A DNA stretch of 50,282 nt from Pseudoneurospora amorphoporcata (taxonomy: Eukaryota; Ascomycota; Sordariomycetes; Sordariales; Sordariaceae), in the NCBI GenBank assembly GCA_033297205.1, contig MU859291.1, positions 1 to 50,282 on the forward strand. The letters run 5' to 3'. This document shows positions 10,804 through 22,505 of this stretch, in pieces. The notes beneath the pieces were generated by a model. That model saw nothing but the letters and a program-made list of their open reading frames with translations. It was not told the DNA's origin and ran no database searches. A program made the translations under genes and the position numbers. How positions within the stretch are numbered: position 1 is the stretch's first letter; each line of letters begins with the position of its first letter.

Positions 10804-12783
10804 ATGGCATCATCTGTGGACGATGATCGACCAACTGCGGTCGATATTCAGAGACTTTCCAGCTTTTGGGACAACCATGGTACGATCCATGTCATGGATG
10901 ACAACACCATCAACCAGTCGGAAACAACCGCGCCACGTCAAACACCAGATAGTAGGCCCAAACACGAAAGAACAGAAAGCACCGAAAGCACGGCAAGCGG
11001 ATCCAGTCAAGGCTCAAGCAGCAGCGAAGTAGATGAGAAGTATCGCGAGGCCGGCGGCGGCAACAAGTCAGAAAAGGCGTCAGCGACGGCATCGGTAACT
11101 CGGATTGGAGATAACACCATCATTAACTCGAACTCACGCCAGCCATCTGAACCGCCCTATCATGTGTTCACCAAAAAGGAGAAATGGCTGGTCACGGTCA
11201 TTATTGCAGTGTCGGGCCTTTTCTCGCCTCTCTCTAGCAATATCTACTTTCCGGCTTTGGGAGCTATTGCCAATGTCAGTCTATAATTCCAAGATAAAAG
11301 GGTAAAAATCAGTCCTAACATCCTCGCAGGCTATCCACACCGATATCGCGCTTGTATCCCTGACTGTAACCATCTACATGGCAGTCCAAGCGTTTGCGCC
11401 ATCGTTCTGGGGTCCCCTCAGCGACTCGTGCGGACGCCGTGTTACTTTTATCGGGACATTTGTTGTTTTCCTCATCTCCAACATCGGACTGGCGTTCAGC
11501 AAGAACTTTGCGATGTTGATGGCATTCCGGGCCATTCAAGCGGCTGGTAGCGCTGCTACTATTTCCGTCGGAGGTGGTGTCCTTGGTGACATTACGACGG
11601 CCAAGGAACGCGGTGGGTATATGGCAGGGTTTAGCGCAGGTGAGTCCAGTTCCATGAGTTCTCGGGAGAGGAATGATGTGACTGACACACTTCTCGTACA
11701 TCAGTCCGCATGTTTGGCCTATCCATGGGCCCAGTCATCGGCGGTATCATTACCGAGTATCTTGGCTTCCACGCCATCTTCTGGTTCCTCTTCATTCTCG
11801 GCAGCATCACACTAGCCGCAATCTTGCTCTTCCTCCCCGAAACCCTCCGTCGGATCGCCGGAAACGGCACCGTCCCACTCAAGGGCATCCACCGTCCCTT
11901 CTTCGATCGTCAGCTGCGGCAGCGTTACTGGAAAGAACGCGACGCAGCAACAGAAGAGGGCGACCTCACCGCGCCCCCTCCCAAGCTGACCTGTTCGACC
12001 TTCTTCAGCTCCCTCCGCTTCATTTTCGAAAAGGACGTCCTCGTCACCCTCCTCTTCGGCGCCATTGTCTACACAGTCTGGAGCATGGTGACCTCCTCCA
12101 CCACCGCTCTCTTCCAGTCGCGCTTCGGCCTTAGCAACCTGCAGACCGGTCTGATCTTCCTCCCCAATGGCGTCGGTTGCATCTGCGGTTCCTCGTTGTC
12201 AGGCAAGATCATGAACCGCGACTACAAGATCGTCGAATCCAGCTACCGCGCCTCCCACCACTTGTCAGGCTCCGTCGAGATCAACCGCAAGAAGCTAGCC
12301 GACTTTCCCATCTCGCGCGCCCGCCTGCGCTCGTCGCTGTACTTCGTCATCCCCTTCATTATTTGCGTCGCGGGGTACGGATATGCCATCACCAGTTCCC
12401 ATCTCGGTACGGGGAAGAAGGCCATGGCTCTCCCCTTGATCCTTCAGTTCTTCATCGCCCTCAGCCAGACGGGACTGTTCAATCTGAATAGCACACTGAT
12501 GGTTGACCTCTACCCGGGAGCTAGCGCGAGCGCTTCGGCGGTGAATAACCTTGTGAGATGTCTTATTGGCGCTGTTGGCGTTGCGGTGGTGCAGTATATT
12601 ATCGATGCCATTGGTGCGGGCTTGACGTTCTTGATCTTTGCGATTGTTACGGCGGCGTCCATACCGTTGCTTTGGCTCGAATGGAGGTTTGGCGAGCGCT
12701 GGCGCAGAAAGAGGATGGAGCGGTTGGAGAGGAAGAAGGACGAGAAGAGGGCCGGTGAGGGTGGAGAGGCTGGTCGGGCGTAG
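10804..12783 (+). CDS. MFS multidrug/H+ antiporter (DHA1 type), 3 exons
   Basis: Exons are 10804-11274, 11330-11639 and 11705-12783. The introns are 55 and 65 bp, with CTAAC and CTGAC branch sites, and splicing gives 619 residues. A hydrophilic Ser-rich cytoplasmic tail of about 125 residues precedes the first membrane segment (WLVTVIIAVSGLFSPLSSN). Motif A of the major facilitator family is visible at residues 185-194 (GPLSDSCGRR) after the loop between segments 2 and 3. A long basic loop (around SYRASHHLSGSVEINRKK) separates the two six-helix halves, and the tail is Arg/Glu/Lys-rich. The order of motifs matches fungal QDR/Dtr1-like proton-driven exporters that act at the plasma membrane. 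Substrate cannot be read from sequence. The first ATG in frame is 10804. The gene lies directly after the duplicated promoter and next to the repeat island. Confidence 0.92.
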
Positions 12784-14310
12784 AGCGCTGAGAAAGAGTC
12801 GGTCGACTGTTAGAGGCGCTGGTCGCGGTTGGAGCTGTTATTTGCGCGATCTGGTTCCTTGTCGTGGCTGCTTTTGTTTCTTGTGTGCTCGGATCGGATC
12901 TCGAACGGCCGGACGACCTTGGTCGCTGTGGGTAGGGCTCGGAGCGAGGGAGCCGGTTTCACCGGTTATCGCTTGCACGTGTTGGATCGGTATCAGTTAT
13001 CGAAGCGTTCACGCAACAGTTGAGGGTGTTGGAATTAGGATGGTGATTAGATCCGGAGGGAATTGGGGTTTTTGCTAGACTAGACTAGAGCCGGAAGGCC
13101 CGGTTGCTAAAAGTGGAATGGTGTGGATATCATGATTGTAACGGATAGACAAAACTCGTAGGAACAGTTTACAAATGAGTTAGAGATGGGGAATTTAGAC
13201 GTGGCGTCGAGGACCAATTGGACAATTGTTTTAGAGTTTCTTCCCAGTCGCGATGCCTGCCCGATTCGAGTGTCGATTGTCTCGCCGCCACGTGCTATCC
13301 TCGTGACTGGAGGTGAAGAATTTCCCCCCATGATTCCTGCTTGAACCGTGCACGTACTCGGTCAGTGTCTCTCCTTCCGTAAGTGAATGGCTGAGCCTCA
13401 GATCAAAATGTGCCCGGGCACGGAAGGAGCACCTCTCAGGTTGTCGCGTGCGTGTCCATTGGCCTTCGACACAGTTCCACCACCAATTGGTCCTGTGAAG
13501 GTCCCAGGTCAGGTTCCCTCCAAAGGCGGTGTCCCATCTCGAGTGGCACGCCTCTTCATTTCTTGAAGAATTTTCACAAATGACCATCTCGTCTCAAAAT
13601 CCCAGCATTTTGGATTATGACGTCGTCCTCGAACGGTTTCCATCCCGTTTGTTTACTTCCCTTCCCTTTTGGGCGCAGAGTGGAGCAATTCTGTGGGGCC
13701 GTTTACGTTTCTTGGCAGGGGTACGTGCCGTCCAATTGGGTGGATTGATTTGTCCGCCAACATGAGATGGCAGGACAGCCGCCATTCACTCGGCGATTGT
13801 TGGGCGTAGAATTGCAATCAGAAAACGGCACGGTCATCTTGAAAGGTGGAGGAGGATGGGCTTGTTGTTGGAGGGTGTGTGAAAATTTTCCCAGACCGAA
13901 GGTGGTATCAAATTGGCGAGTGAACTTGATGTCTTTTTTTGCGTATGGCTGGATTTTGCGGGATCAGGGAGTAACATGGGACACTCGGTGATAACATTAC
14001 AGGCAGAAGCTCAAGCAGTAATAAACCTCCATGTGTACAAAGAATATGGTGTACATTTCCAGATCTTGATCTAAGACCGCAGGCGGTTGGTGTTGGGACC
14101 GTTGAGATTCGCGGCGTCCGGGTTCTCGTCCGTGCCGCTGTCCAGGCCTCAGGAACAAAGAAGACATCAATTTCTTTCAGCATTGTTTGTCGGTGCTACG
14201 TGGTGGGTTAGGGTTTGATATCCCGTTAGTGGCAGCCTCAACCGCATCCCGCCCAACTACCGGTTGGACTTTTACCGCGTTTGCAATTTTGTCCACATCA
14301 AAAACTCAAC
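12784..14310. other. Long intergenic region
   Basis: No gene is supported in this stretch. Open frames of 60-146 codons on both strands lack introns, domains or signal peptides. It holds the 3' end of the MFS gene and the distal promoter of the GT2 gene. Confidence 0.5.
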
Positions 14311-14313
14311 CAG

Positions 14314-14643
14314 GGCTGTTCGCAGCTTGTTCATCTGGTATCAACATGAAAAGACATCTGTTTCGTTACAGGATGGCTGTTCTTGGCTGTTCTCTTGCCT
14401 GCCATGGCTGTTCGCGGGAAAGCAGACCTGAACGGACCTGGGCGAAAAGACTCGTCCGATATCACATTTGAGAAGAAGCATCCAGATTCCCAATGGATGA
14501 ACAGTTTTGATGTTTGTCCCGTCTCAGGTGGGCTGTTCAGGATGGGATGATAGGACTTCCAGCCAGCCAGTGCGATGAACAGCTGGTGAATAGGGGACTC
14601 TTTTCCAGCAAAACCAGAACAGCCGGCCTGGATTTGGCTGTTC
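14314..14643 (+). promoter_or_regulatory. Array of GGCTGTTC motifs upstream of the GT2 gene
   Basis: The octamer GGCTGTTC occurs at 14314, 14375, 14385, 14406, 14531 and 14636. It occurs in reverse complement (GAACAGCC) at 14617, and a one-mismatch reverse copy lies at 14577. Seven exact copies in 330 bp are far above chance for an 8-mer (about 0.01 expected). The array ends about 360 bp before the ATG of the glycosyltransferase gene, a normal place for a fungal enhancer. The binding factor is unknown. Confidence 0.6.
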
Positions 14644-14855
14644 TCAGGTTGAAAATACCAAAACACCATTCACTCCTTGCGACCATTGAGGGTGACATTC
14701 GAAATCTGACATAGCTTAAAAGTCGACCGCTGCACCCAAGAGCTAACCATTTTCCTCCCTCCCAAAACTTCATCCACAGACACTCGTCATACTACCAAAG
14801 TCAATCGACGCTCTGCAAGCTCAAGCAACCTCTAGCAACCTACAATACCACTTCA

Positions 14856-14913
14856 GTAAGTACATCCCCAGCGCACATCTTCAAGGCATCGAGGACTTAC
14901 CTATCCCCAGCAG
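14856..14913 (+). other. Probable 5'-UTR intron of the GT2 gene
   Basis: A GTAAGT donor at 14856 is followed by a CTTAC branch-like site (near 14897) and a cag acceptor at 14910 or 14913. This lies about 90 bp before the ATG. Such leader introns are common in highly expressed fungal genes, but this one is inferred only from splice signals. Confidence 0.45.
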
Positions 14914-15004
14914 TCAAACATCTTGACGACATAGTCGATACCCACTCCATCAACCGAATCGTCACGACAATCTCCATCTACGACGACTCTCCTTAATCGA
15001 CATC

Positions 15005-16582
15005 ATGTCACCGCCAACTCCGCCTACTCAGATGGGTAACCCCCTTGGTACCTCCTGGTGGCTCAAGCTAGCATACTTCAACATCTTGTCCATGGGCGTC
15101 GTCGTCAGCTTCATCCATCACGGCATCAAGAACCTCTCCAAGGGTGAACAATCCCTCTACTTCTTCCTTGCTCTCTTCGTCTGGCGTTATCTTCGCTTCT
15201 GCGTCAACATCATCGGCTTCTGGTCTTACAAGGCTGCCCCCGTGCCTAAGAGCAACGCCAACTACTACCCCGGTCGCGATGTCACCGTCGTCATTCCTAC
15301 AGTCGATCCCCTTGGTGTCGACTTCTATGAGTGCCTGACCAGCTGCGCTCGCAACGGCCCGCGCAAGATCATCGTCGTCACTGCCGGAGAAGCCCTATAT
15401 GCGCAGACCCTCAGCGCTGTAGCTCCCGTCATGGAACAATTCCCCCTCATCCACTTCTTGGTCACCCGTACGAACATCGCCAACAAGCGCGAGCAAGTCG
15501 CCCACGTCATCCGCTATATCAACACCCCGATCGCCGTCCTCATCGACGACCACGTTTTCTGGAACTCCCAAGACCTTCTCAAGTCCATGCTCGCTCCCTT
15601 CGAGGACAGCCAAGTCGGCATTGTCGGTACCAACAAGCGCGTCCGCCGTCTCGAAGGCCTTTCTGTCTGGCGCCGCTTCTGGAACATGCTCGGCTGCCTG
15701 TACCTCGACCGTCACAACTTTGAGATTCGCGCCACCAACGCCATCGACGGTGGTGTCTTTGTCATATCTGGTCGCACCGTCGGCATTCGCACTTGCATCC
15801 TCGAGGACAAGGCATTCCAGGCCGGCTACCTTCACGAGATGTTCTTCTTCGGCCTGCTCGGACCTCTCCACCCCGACGATGACAATTATATCACTCGCTA
15901 CATGGTCAACAACGGCTGGAAGATCAAGATTCAGTACACCAAGGAAGCCGAGATTGAGACCACCGTTGGCGTCGGCGAGCCTGTCCATACCAAGTTCCTC
16001 GGCCAGTGCCGCCGCTGGGTCCGCACCACTTGGAGGTCCAACACCGCCTCTCTCTTCACCGAAGGTACCGTCTGGGCCACTCAGCCTTACTGCGTCTATG
16101 CCGTCTACTTGACCAGCTTCACCAACTTTGCGCTCTTCACTGATGCCGCCTTGGTCTATCTCTTCACCAAGTCTTCCTGGTACACCGACGCCGCGGAGCC
16201 CAAGTACGCCCTTGCCGCTCTCCTCTCCTGGATAATCTTCTCCAAGACCGTCAAAGTCTTCCGCTACTTCTCGACCTACCCGCAGGACATCTGGCTCTTC
16301 CCCGCCTACGTTCTCTTCGCCTACTTCCACTCTTTCATCAAGCTCTGGGCCCTCTTTACCTTCTGGGACTACGCCTGGTCCGGCCGCAACCTCGCCGCCT
16401 TGACGGAGGGTGAGAAGAACGACGACGATGATCAGAAGGACGAGTTGGATCTGCCCCCCATGGACATCTCCTACGATGAGGACATCAGCGACTTGGACAT
16501 TGGCGAGTCCCTGGCCCCGGTTCCCTTGAACCCCATGTTCTCCCTGGCCGACCAGCAGCCTGCCACTATCATCAAGGCCTAA
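15005..16582 (+). CDS. Family 2 glycosyltransferase (Cps1/ZtGT2-like polysaccharide synthase)
   Basis: This intronless gene encodes 525 residues. N-terminal membrane segments (about residues 18-40 and 50-75) precede a GT-A catalytic domain. Key motifs are the nucleotide-sugar site DDH at 181-183, DDDNY at 291-295, and the processive-synthase motif QCRRW at 334-338. Several membrane helices follow (about 365-390, 403-415, 430-455), then WSGRN and an acidic cytoplasmic tail (DDDDQKDELD and further). This order is that of hyaluronan/cellulose-synthase-like GT2 enzymes, which make and export a surface polysaccharide. The close fungal relatives I know of are Cryptococcus Cps1 and the Zymoseptoria/Fusarium GT2 needed for hyphal growth on solid surfaces. 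Codon use is strongly biased to C-ending codons, suggesting high expression. The long upstream region carries a repeated octamer array. The polymer made is not known from sequence. Confidence 0.95.
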   Translation: MSPPTPPTQMGNPLGTSWWLKLAYFNILSMGVVVSFIHHGIKNLSKGEQSLYFFLALFVWRYLRFCVNIIGFWSYKAAPVPKSNANYYPGRDVTVVIPTVDPLGVDFYECLTSCARNGPRKIIVVTAGEALYAQTLSAVAPVMEQFPLIHFLVTRTNIANKREQVAHVIRYINTPIAVLIDDHVFWNSQDLLKSMLAPFEDSQVGIVGTNKRVRRLEGLSVWRRFWNMLGCLYLDRHNFEIRATNAIDGGVFVISGRTVGIRTCILEDKAFQAGYLHEMFFFGLLGPLHPDDDNYITRYMVNNGWKIKIQYTKEAEIETTVGVGEPVHTKFLGQCRRWVRTTWRSNTASLFTEGTVWATQPYCVYAVYLTSFTNFALFTDAALVYLFTKSSWYTDAAEPKYALAALLSWIIFSKTVKVFRYFSTYPQDIWLFPAYVLFAYFHSFIKLWALFTFWDYAWSGRNLAALTEGEKNDDDDQKDELDLPPMDISYDEDISDLDIGESLAPVPLNPMFSLADQQPATIIKA

Positions 16583-17859
16583 CTTTAAGAATCGGGGAGG
16601 AGTGGAGCAAGAAAGAAGAAAGGAAAAACACGAAAACAATCACCAAAACATTGCATTTGAGGCGTTACGGATCGGAATAACGGAGCACCCTACATCGGCA
16701 TCATACAACAGAGCAGCATCACTGCACTACAGCGGCATTCAGCATCAGCATCAGCATTTGCAAGACTGTACGAGCAACGACAAAAGGAACAAGAAGGGCA
16801 TGACGGAGTTATGAAATATTATTGTACGATACGATACCCCTTCTTCTGGTTTTCCATTTTCGGTCTCGGTCAAAACGGATGGCGCAGGCTTATGAGATAC
16901 CCCCAACAACAACAACAACATACCCGTATGAAAAGAGCTGGTTCATGAAAGATGGATGGACATTAGCCGGGAGATGGGTAGATGGATGGTGGGGAGGATA
17001 TGCGGATAATGAAAGGCGGCTGACTAGCTGGCTGGTCGGTTGACGGAGGAAATAGAGGAGAGGGGAGGATAGGAGAAGAAAAAGTCAAGCATTGGTAGAG
17101 TGGTAGTGGTGATAATGAATGCTTGGCCCAAAACTGTGCTCGTTATGATCGTGTGAAAGTAATGTGAGATGTTTGAGAAATGCCTGCGCTTTGAAAATTC
17201 TTGATGCCTTTGTGTCTTTGTGCGTGATGCGGGAAGCTAAGACAATATTGGCCTTGCATGTGTGTGCCCATCTCCCTCGTGCTTGCCGTGCTGCCATTTG
17301 TGAACGGATGCCGCGTAGACACTCGGTCGTATCTCAAATGTGGATGATTGACTTGAATCCACTCCAAAACTGTCGTCGGCTTCCAATTCGTAGGAATAAC
17401 TTTACACAAGGGAATAAGCTCACTCACATGCGATTGCATTTTACCCTGCGTCTTGTTTCGTCTATCTTCAGAATTGGACATATCGTTTGCAATCGGTTAG
17501 TCCACTTATCGCAGCTGAATGGCTCGAGTTCTCAGTGACAGTGTTAGCGCTGCGATTTTGTTGTCCTCTTCTAGATACTCGGCAACATCTTGGACTATGA
17601 AACAAGGCACAATTATCGAATCTAAGTCGTGACATAACTTTCCTACTACTGGTAGACTCCTCGCTGTCAGCTTGTCATGGTAGCAATTATTAATGCATTA
17701 TGCACTTCCCGGCTGATGCCCCCTCTCCCCTTCTGCGGTGCTCAAAAAAGCCAAACCGCCATTGATACAACCTGCAAGACAGACAAACCTGCCAAGCAAG
17801 AGTCAACGGAATTGATGAAGACGCAAGTATACCAAAGGGAAGAAAATTGCAAAAAGCAA
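16583..17859. other. Intergenic region
   Basis: The GT2 3' region contains short simple repeats, (CAGCAT)n near 16737 and (AAC)n near 16902-16920. No coding region is supported; overlapping 70-120-codon frames on both strands are without features. Confidence 0.45.
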
Positions 17860-17955
17860 TGCCCAATAACAGGATTGAACTGTTGACCTTCGCATGAACT
17901 TGATATCAGAGGACTGATATTAGTACGACGCTCTAACCAGCTGAGCTAATCGGGC
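17860..17955 (-). tRNA. tRNA-Ile (anticodon AAU) with a 22-nt intron
   Basis: On the minus strand the acceptor stem GCCCGAT pairs with ATTGGGC (one G-T pair). The D arm is GCTCAGCTGGTTAGAGC. The anticodon stem TCGTA/TGCGA closes a CTAATA-A loop with anticodon AAT at 17921-17919. A 22-nt intron (17917-17896) interrupts the loop one base after the anticodon, the canonical position. The T arm is AACAG-TTCAATC-CTGTT and the discriminator base is A at 17860. A TTTTT run follows within 10 bases as the pol III terminator. AAU is presumably edited to IAU. Confidence 0.93.
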
Positions 17956-18528
17956 TTTGTTGATTGATGCACCAAGATTCACAGCTTATACTGGAGCTTG
18001 CCATGACGCGCGATTGGAGATCGGAAACATTGATTGTCCTTGACCTTAACGACGATGCGGCCTGAGCCATTGTGTCAATAATCACTTTGTTATATCAAGC
18101 TAACACCCAGCAGGTCGCTTACAAGATAAGACCACTGTGGGTTAATCTTTCCCCTCAAGATTCGAGGGTTATTCGGTGCGATGATGGTTTTCCACCTCAG
18201 ACCTCATGATACTTCAACCTGACTTGTCTGTTCGAACTCTACATATGTTGCGGCTGGAGCCTTTCCTTCACAAGGAGTTGTTCGATTTAAAATCGTGCTT
18301 ACAAGCTGAGCGGCTGAGCCCGGGTGGTCGCCCTGACCTTATATCATGACATCAGTCAGTAAATATCTCGGTATGTCAACAACACTTGTGTTGGGCTGGG
18401 TTGAGATGGTAGAAATACCCGATCAAGAAGCTGTTTGGAATGACGTGAAGCTTGACCCCAGACCTCAACACAGTGATCCATTTCCCTTCTGAACCTCCGA
18501 ACTATCCTCAGCCTCCTCTGTCACTTGT
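17956..18528. other. Intergenic region
   Basis: This stretch separates the tRNA gene and the decayed hydrolase gene. No gene or repeat was recognised; it contains the probable upstream region of both. Confidence 0.45.
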
Positions 18529-19786
18529 ACGAAGGTGCTCTCTAAACTCCCTTCAACCATCTCTCTCCTCGGGAGTCTCCTCCCCTTCTTCCTCCCCCCA
18601 GCACTCAGTCACAGCATTCCCGCTCACCCATCCTCTCCCAACAACCCTCTCTGCACCCCCCTATCCTTCACCCTCACCGCCACCGCGTCTCACATCACCC
18701 TCGCCTCCCCTCCCGATCCATCCAACTCAACCGCCATCTCGGAGGTTATCAACCAATTCTGGGACGGCACCTTACGGCGGCACGCTTACTCTCAAGGCTG
18801 TTTACTGCCAGCCCAAATCCCACAAGGTCAAGGATGCAAAGGAGAGCGACAAAAAAGAAAAGAAAGATGATGTCCTCCAAATTTTACTTCATGGAGCCAC
18901 CTACAACAAAACCATGTGGTCCGGCTTCGGCTTCGGGTACCCTCACGACTGGCAATCCTTCGAGACCTCCCAGGGTTACCATACCTTGGCCCTCGACCGG
19001 TTGTCTCATGGGGAGAATGACCCGCGCGGTATCAATCCGTTGAAGGATGTTCAGATGCCGTTGCAGACGGAGCTTTTGCACCAGCTTATCTCCTTCATCA
19101 AATCCAATCCCTCACCAAAGCCCAACTCAAAGTCTGCCTCCACCAAACCAAAAACCAACCCCCTGGGTAGAAAGTTCAACAAGATTGCCCTCGTAGGGCA
19201 CTCCCTAGGCTCCTACCTCTCCGTCGCGCTCGCCCGTTCCTACCCCCTCGACGCCTCCGCCTTGGTCTTAACCGGCTACAGCTTGAAACCCAACACCTTG
19301 CACGTGGCCTCTGCACCGTGGGCTCCCGCGCATTCTGTGTTCCCTGCTCGGTTTCTTGCCGATAAATATCTCACCTGGAATACCTTACCATTGCCACTTT
19401 GGAAGGCCGGCAGAGGGGCTTTTACGATAACGCCGCTGACGCTTCTGGTAAGCCGTACGCATATGACCCGGAATTGGCAAAGACGGATTATGTGTACTCC
19501 GATGCAAAAACGCTGGGGGAGGTGATGAGTTTGTATGATTGGGGCGTGGGAGCGGAGAAGTTTGAGGGCAGTGTGTTGGTAGCTACGGGACAGAGGGATT
19601 GGGTCTGTTGTAGCCCGCCGGAGGAGGAGTGTGTGAAGAGACTAGACGAGATTGGGGAGGACTTTCCCGAGGGCGAACAAGTATGAGGTTTGGGCGCCCG
19701 AGGGGACAGGACATGATTTGACGTTGAGTTATTCCGCAGGGAAGACTTTGGAGGTGGTTCATGAGTTTTGGGAGAGGGAAATTTGA
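18529..19786 (+). pseudogene. Secreted alpha/beta hydrolase, frameshifted, start lost
   Basis: Joined by eye, the segments give a secreted hydrolase of about 415 residues. A hydrophobic signal (VLSKLPSTISLLGSLLPFF) is followed by the oxyanion region LLHGATYNKTMW. The rest of the catalytic machinery is present: nucleophile elbow GHSLGS, acid in VLVATGQRDW and histidine in TGHDLTLSYSAGKT. The reading frame changes three times: near 18,765 (probably one extra G in tggga), near 19,405, and near 19,675. No ATG precedes the signal in frame; position 18529 reads ACG followed by AAGGTGCTC, as if an ATG had changed. No splice signals explain the shifts. With a decayed GH67 gene next to it, real gene loss is more likely than sequencing error, but homopolymer errors cannot be excluded for the frameshifts. 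Confidence 0.8.
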
Positions 19787-19983
19787 GGTCCTACCTGGCA
19801 GAGGATATTAAGGAGAGGAAGAGAAGATCAGTGAAGGCTGGGAAGAATGGAAGAGGGTAGGTATTGATGAAGTATCGATTGTCAAGAATCGCGGTATTTG
19901 TTCGTATCCAATTACACGCCCATTGCCACTCTCTCCTTTCACCGCATTCCCCTCGCTCCAAACACCTCCCCTACCCCATGCCA

Positions 19984-22505
19984 CTAATCAACAACACCTT
20001 GCGGCAAGATAGCAAGATAGTCCAACGGCGCCAACTCGTTCCCGTCCGCCACTCCCGTGATCTTCAACACATCTCCCTTCTGAATCTGAACATCACGAAC
20101 CGTAACTCTCGTAGCTGAGTGTCCATCAAGCTTTGTAGAGAAAGCATGACCCAGCTTATCCTCCAGATCCCCAGCCCACTCCAGCAACAGCTTCCCATTG
20201 AGGAACGCCTTGTACCGCGCCTTACCACCAATCAGGTCAAGATAGTTGATCGCAACATCATACTTGCCCGAGTCGAAGTCAAGTTTCGTAGTAACCTCTC
20301 CCGAAGTGTTATTGGAAATGAGAACGACAGCAGTCAGATTCGAAGCCGTCTCAACAGGATTGACGCCGGTAAGCTTGTAATTCTTCAGCGTCATGGTCTC
20401 TGCCTCAATCCTGTACTCATGCTTTCCCACACGACCGGCTCCGTCTGGGATGCCGGAGAGATTATAGTAGAACTAGCAAATGGAATCGCGCCAGACGATG
20501 GAGTGACCAGCTAGATAGCGAAGGCGGAAGAGAACGTCGTTGAAGCGATCAGTGTCAATCTTCTTCCGGAGTGATTCCCATGCAACGGATAATCTCTGTG
20601 CTGTGTCGGCACCGGCGTAGTGGGCATCGTAGAAGTGCTGGATCACTGACTTGCCGGACTTGAGGATGTGCGTGTAGTTCATGTGATGGAACCAGAGAAG
20701 GAGATCATCCGGAGTGGCCTCGATGTTCTCGAACTGCCCCGCTACTTCGGCGGGATACTGGCCGGCAAACCCAGTGCCCATGGAAACCGTTCTGTCCATG
20801 CCGATCCCGTCATGGTCTGCACGCGTCCATTGTCCTCAGCCGTTGTTGTCCTGGGATGCAGGATTTGGACCGTAGTGCGTGTACAAGATATCGGTCAGTG
20901 TCTGGATACCAAGGTTGCCTGTGTAGTTTTCGTAGGCTGGCCATGACGCCATGGATATCTCCGTTATGACCCCAAGCACAAGAGGGTCTGAGCCAAAGGT
21001 GAGTCGAGTCCAGTCTTCTAGTAGAGCTTGCGGATCTTGGGTGGGATCTCAGGCCAGACAGCCGTACGCGTACAAGTTTGACATGGCCAAATGACTCCCT
21101 AGCCATGTGGTATTGGTCCCGACGTTGACGACACCGGCGTAGCCACCACGCTTGTTGCTAAACCGACGACCGGCGACAACATCCCGAACAAGTGAAGGTT
21201 TGACCATCAGCACGATCAAAATCCAGGATAGTCTTCCACAACGGGGCAACATAGACAAGATGGCTCTGTTGACCCAGATATTCCTGAGTGATCTGAAGTT
21301 CTATGGCGATGTTTGTCTGGGGTTTGTTGGCGAACAAAGGCGACGCCGGCTCCCGAACCTGAAAGTCGATGGGTCCGTACTTAATCTGCACAACAATATT
21401 GTCCAAAAACTGCCCGTCAAGTCCTTTGAAGAATTCAACAGCATGATTGGCGCGATCCGCTTTCAGGTCGGCCGGGTTGATGTGGTTATCGTAGACAAAG
21501 GCTCTGAACATGACAATGCCGCCGTGCGGTTGCACAGCTTTGGCGAACAGGTTTGCACCGTCTGCAAGCGTGCGGTTGTAGGTCAGTGGTCCTGGTTGCC
21601 CTTCCGAATTGGCCTTGACCAGATAGCCTACTATGTCGGGAATGCGCTTATAGAGGCAGTTCGTCTTGTCGGTCCACCAGGAAATCACTGATTGATCGAG
21701 AGGATCAAAGGTTGACAGCCCTCCCAATGTATGGGGCGACGCAAAGTTTAATGATATGCCGACCTGTACACCGTACGGGCGCATTGCGTCGGCTACACGG
21801 CCCAGTCCATCGATGTTCGCATCCGTGAGCAAGTTTGCGTTGGGTTGACATTGTTGACAACGATGCCATTGATGCCTATGGAAGCGAGTAGCCGAGCATA
21901 CTGGGAAACCCTGTCGAGGTTTTTGGGAATTGCGTTGTTGTTGAAGAAGATGGAAGGGCCAGCATAACCGCGCTCAATACTGCCGTCCAGTTATCCCACT
22001 GATTCACCCATCGAATTGGGGCGTCTGAGTTCGACACCAAGTCGGCATCAGAGAACCTTCCTTGAGCGATTCTTGAAAGATAGTCGAAGGCCCCGTACAA
22101 GGCACCTCGCTCCGTCTGACCAAGGATGACCACATTTCCCGCTCTCATGCGAAGAAGATAGCCATCATCAGCCAGAGTTGCAGTAGCTTTCACATTGCCT
22201 TTATCTCTGCCGTAGAACTCTCCGGTTGTGGAGACCAAGATGGTTGACCCTATATACTCGTCGGGTTCGTGATAGAGGGGAAGAGCCTGGTTGAGAATGC
22301 TTTTGATACCGGATTGAAGCTCCTGGCCCGCGGTATAAACGGGGCTGGTCTTGTTGGTGCTCAAAGTCATGATAGCACCCGGCAATCGAAGGTTAGAGGG
22401 GCGTTGATCGCTGGGAAGGGGAGCATATCGTAGCCAGCCGTTGATGCCATTCTCGATCGCCGATACCGTGGCCGGGAAGGACAAAAGGCCCCAGGAAATC
22501 CGCAT
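19984..22505 (-). pseudogene. GH67 alpha-glucuronidase, multiply broken
   Basis: The span of 840 codons equals the usual length of fungal alpha-glucuronidases, which remove 4-O-methyl-glucuronic acid from xylan side chains. A short signal peptide (MRISWGLLSFPATVSA) precedes GINGWLRYAPL. The following GH67 blocks are readable: WVNQWDNW, GSIERGYAGPSIFFNNN, VQIKYGPIDFQVREP, EYLGQQSHLVYVAPLWK, VNVGTNTTWLGSHLAMSN, ENYTGNLGIQTLTDILY, and the C-terminal RIEAETMTLKNYKL domain. Defects are frameshifts near 21985 (one G missing), 21843 (one C missing) and 21203, and in-frame stops at 21051-21049 (TGA for Trp), 20838-20836 (TGA for Trp) and 20475-20473 (TAG). The stops are transitions typical of RIP or drift. 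The gene converges with the decayed hydrolase, 197 bp apart. Confidence 0.92.

Noticed and set aside
13231..13587. 118-codon minus frame in the MFS-GT2 intergenic region
   Set aside because: It has no start context, domain or intron and lies in a promoter-like region.
15395..16639. A 414-codon open frame antisense to the GT2 gene
   Set aside because: It is the reverse shadow of a strongly C/G-ending codon-biased gene; it is rich in Gly, Glu and Val without domains and has no introns or signal.
18529..22505. Frameshifts as pure sequencing error
   Set aside because: Some shifts lie in short G or C runs, but the GH67 frame also has three stop transitions and the hydrolase has lost its ATG. Error alone is therefore unlikely, though it is not fully excluded.
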